A stretch of 64,000 nt of DNA, from positions 483,102-547,101 of the forward strand of contig NQMI01000013.1 in NCBI GenBank assembly GCA_002270565.1, read 5' to 3'. Origin of the DNA: Stenocarpella maydis (lineage: Eukaryota > Ascomycota > Sordariomycetes > Diaporthales > Diaporthaceae). The position numbers and the translations under genes were made by a program. Positions within the stretch are counted from its first letter, which is position 1. Each line of letters starts with the position of its first letter. Of this stretch, positions 57,462-64,000 are shown piece after piece. The notes under the pieces are model-generated. The model was given only the letters and a program-made list of their open reading frames with translations. It made no database searches and was not told the DNA's origin.

Positions 57462-57747
57462 GGTTGCAAACTGAGTTCAAATCCTTGGTGAATGATGATG
57501 AATGGAATGGTTGGTCTTCATCACTTTGGAATTGTTGTCGCTTTATATTTTGGGTAGTGTCACATAACTGGGCGGCATTTATAAGCCTGGTTTGTGTTGG
57601 GGCTTCGACATGAAGCACTGTAAGTCGTTTACAAATCTGCTCAAGTGACTGCGCAACGTACCGCTGCGTAATGGATTTAGTTTCTGAGCATCCTAGCACA
57701 CAATCCAGCAGCTAGCCGTGTGGCACGGGCAGAGAGCAGCACATGGG

Positions 57748-57862
57748 CGGATACAAAAAGTGCCACTAACATGACAGGCCAACGCTGCTTGTTCATCTTG
57801 TCGGATGTCGGATACAAAAAGGCTCCGCTCCGCCGTCTCAGTCCCAACGCCATTTGTATCCG
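57748..57862. promoter_or_regulatory. Three CGGATACAAA motifs in a divergent promoter
   Basis: CGGATACAAA occurs at 57748-57757 and 57809-57818 on the plus strand and inverted at 57853-57862, all between the NmrA-like and Zn2Cys6 gene starts. Two copies are followed by AAAG, and two are linked to CCGCTCCGCC. CGG-containing repeats are the usual targets of Zn2Cys6 factors. Confidence 0.6.
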
Positions 57863-58031
57863 CTCCGCCTCTAGCTGTCCGCCTCCCTACCCGCCTCCCC
57901 ACCACGACGGATGAACAATATCAACATTACAAAGCAACTAAATATGGCTGATAAAGCTGGAAAAGAGCGTATCAGGAGTGTACGTATCGGCGTCTTCAAC
58001 CACTCCGAACCCCGCAATTGACAATCCTAAC

Positions 58032-60336
58032 ATGGCTCGCCAGGCTTGTATTCAGTGTCAGAAACGCAAGAAACGGTGCGATGGGGAAAAGCCATCATGC
58101 GCAAATTGTTCAAAATTCAAAGGATCTTGCCAATACACAGAGAGGAGGTCGAGGGGTCCGGGGAAGAAGTGAGGATTGGTTCTGTCGGCGTTCGGTCCTC
58201 GAATGCATGGTATCTGACTGGTCACAGGAATGATCGCGTGGAAAACCTGGAGACGCGGCTGAAGACTCTGGAGTCTGCTCTGCGTCTCCCGGAGCGTGCC
58301 CCAGCTTCGGTGTCTGAAAACCAAGCGGCTAAAGTCGTCCAGCCTGTCCAGCCTCAGGGCTCCGAGGTTGACATAACCGCTGACTCGTCGCTTTACAACC
58401 AGTCTGCGCCGGTTCAGCTTCCCCCAAGCCATGTAGTTGTGAGCGGTGACAGTCAGACTGACCTGGGAGGGAATGACCTGACAGAGATCAATACGAATCC
58501 TCCGACCGCAATTTTTGCAGCGCAGCAATCTCTGTGTCCCGCACAAATCATCTCGAAATATTCCGAGTTTACAGATGGCCTCAATTCGGCATATCACTGG
58601 ATACGGGGCCAGGAAAATCGTGGGCTTAGCCAAAGCCGGCTCTTTGCCCGACTGCCGACGTATGACCAGGTCCGAAGCCTTGTGGAACCCATCGTGGAGC
58701 CTCTCCAACAACATGGCGTCGCGATAAGCACCGAGTTCTTGGTAAAGCTGCTTGATGAGCAGTATTCAGCAGACCCTGACAGCTATGCCGATAATCCTTC
58801 CCGATGGGCCATAGTGAACTCATTCTTCGCGACCGCCATGCTTAACAGATCGACCACCGACTTCCTTGCTGAAATAATTCCGACTGCGTGGAGTTACTTC
58901 AAAAATGCATTCTCGATGTTCCCGGAGCTCATCACACAGGGAAAGGATGTCTCAGCATGCGAGGCATTGGTGGCGATGGTTATGTTCGCACAGCGCACTG
59001 CCGATGTCCAGCTTATCACGCAAGTAACGGCTGCGTTGACTTGCTTAGTCAAGACTTTGGGTATGCATCGCAAAAGATACTATAACTCGCTCGATTCAGC
59101 TGCCGTCCAAAGGCACCAACGCATATTCTGGGTCACCTACATCCTCGAAGTGGACGCGATGGAGAAGTATGACATGAGCCCGAGCCTTGAAAACGAAGAG
59201 CTGGGTACGCCGTTCGAACACGACGCCTCAACCAATGAATACACCAGTTCCCAAGAATACGCATCGCTTGATGTTCTCAGATGGAGGGCTGGGTTGGCAA
59301 TCGTCCAGAGGCGCATCTACGAGCAACTCCGCCATATCAAATACCATGCCACGGAAAGGCACGATCTTTCGCACATCGTTGCGTCAGTGGACAAGCAGCT
59401 TCAGGCATGGAGGAGCAACCTGCCTGAAAGCATTTGGGCCATTGGCAACCACTTCGATGAGTCCGATTCTTCCTCTTCAATTACTCTGTTGCAGTGCGCG
59501 TTTTACAACGCCATGAGCAAGGTTCATATGGCGGTAGTTTATGACAAGGTTGTGAGACACTCACTAGACGACGAGAACATGACCTCTGAAGAAATTCCTT
59601 TGCATTTTGATACGAAGAGATCCTGGAATACGTCGGTAATTTCAGCACGTAACATTATTGCTGTGGTGGTGAACTTGGCCCCTCAGCCTTTTTTCCAGAT
59701 ATGGTGTGTTGTGTGATTTCCCCTGACTACATCGGCCTGGCAGGTCAAACTAACACCTTTTTTTTGCAAATAGGGGAAGTCTTTGCTACCCCCTGTCAGC
59801 GGTTCTCACTCTATTCTTGGCCATCCTTCGAAACCCAGCCACACCTGCGGCGCAGGATAACCTTGGCAGGATAGGACATTTCGTTGATCTATTGAAGAAG
59901 CTCACTAGTGACGGATGTGATGTGCAGAGGCTATGGAATGCATGCACTAAGCTCCATGACGTCGCTTCATGTGCTATCAGGACATCGCAGGCTGAGGAGC
60001 ACTTGCATAGCCAACAGCCAGATTTAGGTCGACGCGCTACAGTGTCGCATCTAAAGGTAAGAGGCAGCAACCAGGCCAGTCGGGGCGGTTTCGAGAATGA
60101 AACTAACGGAACTTCAACAGGCGATCCGTGCAAAACTTTCCAATGCGCAGGACCGGCTTCAACTCGCACAAGGGTTGTTGAGTAATCATCCCTTTCTCCG
60201 GGTGGAAGCTGAAGAGACGTTCTCTGGAATTTCGGAATTTGGCACGCCACAAGGGATTTATGGAGTGTGTGTGCCTGACCTGCTCAAGTCACAAAACGAG
60301 CATCCATTCCATTCGGGGCTGAGGGGTTCACTATGA
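58032..60336 (+). CDS. Zn(II)2Cys6 fungal transcription factor
   Basis: Exons 58032-58168, 58228-59703, 59774-60056 and 60121-60336 give 703 residues; all three introns (59, 70 and 64 nt) are GT-AG and in phase. The zinc binuclear cluster is residues 6-33 with Cys6, 9, 16, 23, 26 and 33 (C-x2-C-x6-C-x6-C-x2-C-x6-C). A coiled-coil dimerisation piece follows the first splice (NDRVENLETRLKTLESAL). The middle homology (fungal-specific TF) domain spans about 190-560, with CEALVAMVMFAQRTADVQ, TLGMHRKRY and RIFWVTYILEVD. The ATG at 58032 is preferred; 57978 would add 18 residues. It is divergent from the NmrA-like gene and probably controls it and itself. Confidence 0.92.
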
Positions 60337-60612
60337 GAAGAAAAAAAAATGTACGCATATTAAACCATAGTCAGCTGGACTTTCGATGTAATCAAATGCG
60401 TGTTGGTGATTGGCGGACAGCGAAACATATTTAGGATTACATGCCTGTGATAACAAAACTTCATATAAAGCACTTGGGCTAAACACTGTTCACATGGTGC
60501 CAGAAGATCTGGCTAGTCTATCAAGGGCTTTGAAATTGCATGTGAGTTGCCTGAAGGTACGTACAAGTGGCAAAAGGTAAAGGTCTTAACCCTATAATTA
60601 AAATTAGGCAGA
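60337..60612. other. Spacer between regulator gene and NLR fragment
   Basis: No gene seen. Confidence 0.4.
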
Positions 60613-61108
60613 TTGTTAGTATTGGTTAGCATGTACATATATAAGAATAAAGTGGTCGCAACTCTGAATGAAACGGGAAAATGGGTTCTACAGCATGAGA
60701 GCTACATTCGCTGGAAGAATAAATCTAATAAAGCACTTCTCTGGGTTTACAGGAAGCATGGCAGCGGCAAATCGCACTTGGCCGCTGGGGTTATTGAAGA
60801 CCTGAGGGGTGTCTGCCAAGAAAGAAACGCCACAACTGCCAACATCAACGACAATGACCGTGGCGAGAGTAGTACCGTTTCTCAGAATTGCAAGTACAGA
60901 GGAAGACCTCATCGAACAGTCTGACGAGGATGGTTCGCGGTTGGCCTTGTGGCAAGAAGATACTGTTCCGGCGGAAAGATCAATCAGCAGGACACTCATG
61001 GGCTTCCTCCGCAGCACATTCCCCTACCAGAATTTGAACGTTCAGACAAGACATCGGGCACCGATTAACGGCGGCCAATTGCTTAGTTTGGTGGAATTTC
61101 GAACGTGA
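60613..61108 (+). pseudogene. NACHT P-loop fragment of an NLR-like protein, disabled
   Basis: The frame contains NETGKWVLQHESYIRWKNKS, ALLWVYRKHGSGKSHLAA and VIEDLRGVCQER. This is the hinge and Walker A of fungal NACHT/NLR proteins, where the fold usually reads YGKxGSGKS. Here the first Gly of the Walker A is Arg (a G-to-A change). The frame is lost after about 100 codons and no Walker B or repeat domain follows. It lies on the same strand as, and about 4.3 kb after, the N-terminal fragment at 55.5-56.3 kb. Confidence 0.6.
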
Positions 61109-61212
61109 GGATTTTGAGAGCCCTGTATTCAGGTAAAAGCAGGAAGGTATTTGTGCCGCACAAACAGCATCTAAATTCGCTGTTGCTTCATTGCATGTCA
61201 TGCCGACCAACA

Positions 61213-62718
61213 TCATTTGACCCTAACAGCTTGGTATTCCCGGCTCTTGCGTTCTTCTGCCTTCTTTCTCAAGTTCTTTGTGTGGAATGCCCGCTTCCAG
61301 AACTTCTTGTGTACATTATCCCTGACAGCCTGTTCATTATATCCGAGCCCGTGTGGGAAGAATATTTCCAACATGGCTAGCCCAGCCGTGGGCACCCATT
61401 TCTCAAGATCTATCAGTGCTCCTTGGACGCCTGGAACATGGACAAGATTTTTCTGCGCAGCAGCTTCCGCTCGATCATTTGAGAATAGGTCTTGCAGTGC
61501 TTTCCAGCTGTTCAATCGAACTGGTCCTGCAGTCGGCGAAGCCATCGGAGGTGGAGCTGGCACCAGCCATTCCGGCACCCCGTCTTGCCTAGACATAGAA
61601 TCCAACCATTGGGGCCTGGGGTGCGGCTCCTTGTTTTCGTGCTTACCGTTTGTAATATGTACTTGTGTCTTGTCGAACGCCCACAACACGAGCTCGGCGA
61701 GTCCATCATCTGTCTCTTTGAGGTCGACCACGGCGTCTAGATCGTCTTTATATGGTAGTCTCCGGCCAATAATGGTCGGAACTCGCAGTGACTTGCGTAG
61801 ATGAAAGCTAGTGGCGCCCGGGTCCCTTATCGCCCCGGCCGCCAGGAGGTTCTGGAGCATCCCTAGGCCGCCGATGCAGACGAGATACCACGTGTGGTAG
61901 TTGATTCCCGATACGTTTATGAGGAGACAAGTCCAAAGAACGGCAAGTATGAGTGTTATTGCTCTTGTCTCCGGGCGGTGGGGCGAAGAGGCCGCAGCGA
62001 GGTGCTCGAGATCCCAGGACCCCTGGGATGCAATTATCACCATGATGTGACGACTGCCATTCCCCCGTGTCAGACAGGTCACCTTGGACCGCTCAACCCT
62101 TCCGGAGCTCCATTTCTCCTGCATCCACTGGGGCATGGAACACGTAAAAAGCGCAAGAAAGCTCCCGCAGAAAGTGACCAACGCGATTGTCCAATCTCCG
62201 TAGACACCCCAAGGGACTACTGCAATCACTGTCTGCACAAGTATAGCAGCCCAACCTAGCCACCAAACCCAGTCATGGTCCATACTGGCGACCGGCAAGA
62301 GATCATAGACATCAACGCGAAGCGACTCAGCCCTCCCACTATCCTCCACCGGCCGCGGGTCAACAGGATACCGGATCTCATGGTCCCGCAGCAGCCGGCC
62401 CAATGCCCACGACCTGTTCTCCCTCGCGAACCCCGTGGCGCAGTTCACAAGGATACAGGGGTAGTCGCACGCCGGCATGAGCGACATGTCGCCGAACGCG
62501 GATAGCAGGCTGGAGAAGCCGTACGCGACCCATCCGAACGAGAACGCCACGGGCGCGACCGAGATGGCAGGGCCGCCCTGCCCGAAGGGGCGGACCTGGT
62601 GGCCCACCTGCTGCGCGATGGCCTTCTGGACGATATCACCGCCAAGAAGGAGGAGGAGGCTGAGGATGTCGCGGGGGTTGCCCCACTGCTCGCGGAGGTC
62701 GGCTTCGGTGGTATTCAT
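61213..62718 (-). CDS. Fungal multi-pass membrane protein of unknown function
   Basis: Single exon, 501 residues. It starts MNTTEADLREQWGNPRDILSL. Six or so hydrophobic segments are visible: near residues 16-26; 50-75 (ISVAPVAFSFGWVAYGFSSLL); 150-175 (WVWWLGWAAILVQTVIAVVPW); 178-195 (WTIALVTFCGSFLALFTCSM); 255-275 (ITLILAVLWTCLLINVSGI); and 280-298. The C-terminal third is soluble and basic, ending in a KNLRKKAEERKSRE helix. The layout resembles a group of uncharacterised Pezizomycotina membrane proteins. I assign no function. It is convergent with the NLR P-loop fragment. Confidence 0.8.
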   Translation of the reverse strand: MNTTEADLREQWGNPRDILSLLLLLGGDIVQKAIAQQVGHQVRPFGQGGPAISVAPVAFSFGWVAYGFSSLLSAFGDMSLMPACDYPCILVNCATGFARENRSWALGRLLRDHEIRYPVDPRPVEDSGRAESLRVDVYDLLPVASMDHDWVWWLGWAAILVQTVIAVVPWGVYGDWTIALVTFCGSFLALFTCSMPQWMQEKWSSGRVERSKVTCLTRGNGSRHIMVIIASQGSWDLEHLAAASSPHRPETRAITLILAVLWTCLLINVSGINYHTWYLVCIGGLGMLQNLLAAGAIRDPGATSFHLRKSLRVPTIIGRRLPYKDDLDAVVDLKETDDGLAELVLWAFDKTQVHITNGKHENKEPHPRPQWLDSMSRQDGVPEWLVPAPPPMASPTAGPVRLNSWKALQDLFSNDRAEAAAQKNLVHVPGVQGALIDLEKWVPTAGLAMLEIFFPHGLGYNEQAVRDNVHKKFWKRAFHTKNLRKKAEERKSREYQAVRVK

Positions 62719-63342
62719 TTTTGGATCAAAGAGGATTGCGGCTTCACTCGTATGTTAGTTGTGTTGATATGATAGACGTTACCTAGGTAGTTATAGAGCT
62801 GAAATGATTGACCGGCTGAGGCACGAGGAGGTCGTCTTATACCGCAGCAGGAGGAATATGCTAAGCTGAGATCGGGAATCCAAAACCTGCATAGGGTGGT
62901 CAGCATCATGCTACACAGCGCAGAGATGGGCAAAAAATGCTGGTGGGGGCTATGCCATGCAGGGTGGGCATGGTGATACCGCTTCCGCCCGACCGAGTTG
63001 TGCTGATCCCATGGATCCTGAGCTGGGGAAATCGAATTGCATTGGACCTCACTTTTGGGGCCCTAGAATCCTTACAGCAGCTCATTCGGGGGCTCCGAGA
63101 ATGTATCATTCATGTAATATTTGCTTACTCCCACAGGCTTAATTCATGTGTACCCTGTGCTTTGTTGAATCATGGTATTTCAGCCATGGTGATGATATTG
63201 AGATTTATTCAAACAAGAAAATGTTCAATGCATTTATTCCTGATTGAACCCTTGAAACTGTTACCCACTGTGAGCTTTCTCGAGGCGCCGAAGTCAATCT
63301 TGTACAGGACCACAAACTTCAACAAGGCCTCAGACTAACTAC
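62719..63342. other. Intergenic, no supported gene
   Basis: Contains the promoter side of the membrane-protein gene; nothing else recognised. Confidence 0.5.
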
Positions 63343-64000
63343 CTAAGTATCTGGTGTACAACACCGCCCTTTGCCCTCATTATAAACAATTGATCCCGCT
63401 CTCCACGAACGTTCCATTTGCTTCCACCTCTTTTTGCGTTCTCTATCCTCTACAAGACCCTGTCTTCTGCCTTCCTCTATCCACCTGCGGACCTCCTCCT
63501 CAACCTCAAGACCTTCTGTAATGGATTTGGAGATATCCCACATCACATAGCCGCATTTGCGCAGATATGAGTGCTCCGACCTGTAGGGAGTCTCTTTGAG
63601 AAGCAGCCCCTTGTGTGCCTCCAGTCATGTGCGAAACGGCCCGGAGTCCAAACCATCCATGCCGTCGTGGTCACCTCGGTTCTTGCCGATCAGCTTCCTG
63701 AGTGACCACGGACCCCACACGATCAAGTCGGAAGGGCCTCCGAGGGCTACTATATTAGCGTAGTGATTGGGCATATTGTTGTAAATTAGGCGCACTCGCT
63801 GGAGATGGGCCGCGAGTGCTACTGGAGTTTGTCGCAGGCCTTTCGACTCGAACTTCGGAACAGCCAGAGACGCTGCTCGTACCCCGGGGTCTAGTCAGGC
63901 TTAGAGAGAAAATGGAGGGAATATGTAAGCTTCACTCACAAGTCAGTGTTGTGAACGTTGCTTTACCCTTGATCGGTACTGTGGAGACTCACACATGCTT
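63343..64000 (-). pseudogene. 3' end of a fungal hypothetical gene with in-frame stop
   Basis: The minus strand reads from the right window edge: exon 63940-64000, a 49 nt GT-AG intron, then 63343-63890. The frame contains VRLIYNNMPNHYANIV, DLIVWGPWSLRKLIGK and, after a TGA at 63625-63627, LEAHKGLLLKETPYRSEHSY, KCGYVMWDISK and an Arg/Glu-rich helix ending at 63343. The continuity of protein-like sequence past the TGA, where TGG would keep the frame open, suggests a nonsense mutation rather than the true end. The rest of the gene lies outside the window. Product unknown. Confidence 0.5.

Noticed and set aside
37609..60336. A biosynthetic gene cluster around the terpene cyclase including the NmrA/Zn2Cys6 pair, GT32 and protease genes
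   Set aside because: The cyclase is separated from them by a repeat island of about 7.5 kb and no P450, prenyltransferase or transporter is present; a cluster cannot be supported from sequence alone.

Overview
The window is nuclear DNA from a filamentous ascomycete (Pezizomycotina, most likely a Sordariomycete). Genes carry short 49-145 nt introns with fungal splice signals. The protein families are typical of these fungi: HapX, Zn(II)2Cys6 and NmrA proteins, But2-type secreted proteins, NACHT/STAND relics, and a HAD-type terpene cyclase. GC-rich coding blocks alternate with AT-rich, stop-ridden repeat islands that look like RIP (repeat-induced point mutation). No species can be named from the sequence. 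One unresolved base (N) lies at 11018 inside a C/G homopolymer.

Left part (1-20.4 kb): the 3' half of a SNF2-family helicase (1-1397, +); a secreted But2-type protein (3354-4174, +); a possible tiny mitochondrial protein (5259-5591, +); a CorA/ZntB-like membrane protein (6106-7821, -); two 2-oxoglutarate/Fe(II) dioxygenases of the isopenicillin-N-synthase type transcribed away from each other (8170-9527, - and 12504-13919, +); and a single-exon gene for an 1823-residue protein with a Sel1-like C terminus (14899-20370, -).

Middle part (20.4-43 kb): a gene-poor stretch of about 8 kb full of low-complexity DNA; a multi-pass membrane-protein gene (28.3-30.5 kb) broken by a 312 bp palindromic MITE and a one-base frameshift; the iron regulator hapX (33951-36281, +) with SreA-type GATA sites and CCAAT boxes upstream; a short kinase-like fragment (36742-37071); a 5-formyltetrahydrofolate cyclo-ligase-like gene (37609-38430, +); and, between two AT-rich islands, a complete HAD-domain terpene cyclase (41105-42865, +) with a DxDTT motif and two GC-AG introns. 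This last gene is the most interesting enzyme in the window.

Right part (43-64 kb): a mutated Ty1/Copia element on the minus strand with a recognisable LTR at 49281-49773; a membrane-anchored aspartic-protease-fold protein that seems to lack the catalytic motifs (50356-52359, -); a GT32 Och1-like mannosyltransferase (54117-55245, +); two pieces of a decayed NLR-like (STAND/NACHT) gene (55.5-56.3 and 60.6-61.1 kb, both +) lying either side of an intact divergent pair, an NmrA-like reductase (56513-57461, -) and a Zn2Cys6 regulator (58032-60336, +); a multi-pass membrane protein (61213-62718, -); and the 3' end of a further minus-strand gene with an in-frame stop (63343-64000). The NmrA/Zn2Cys6 pair shares a promoter with three copies of CGGATACAAA, which suggests a self-contained regulated module.
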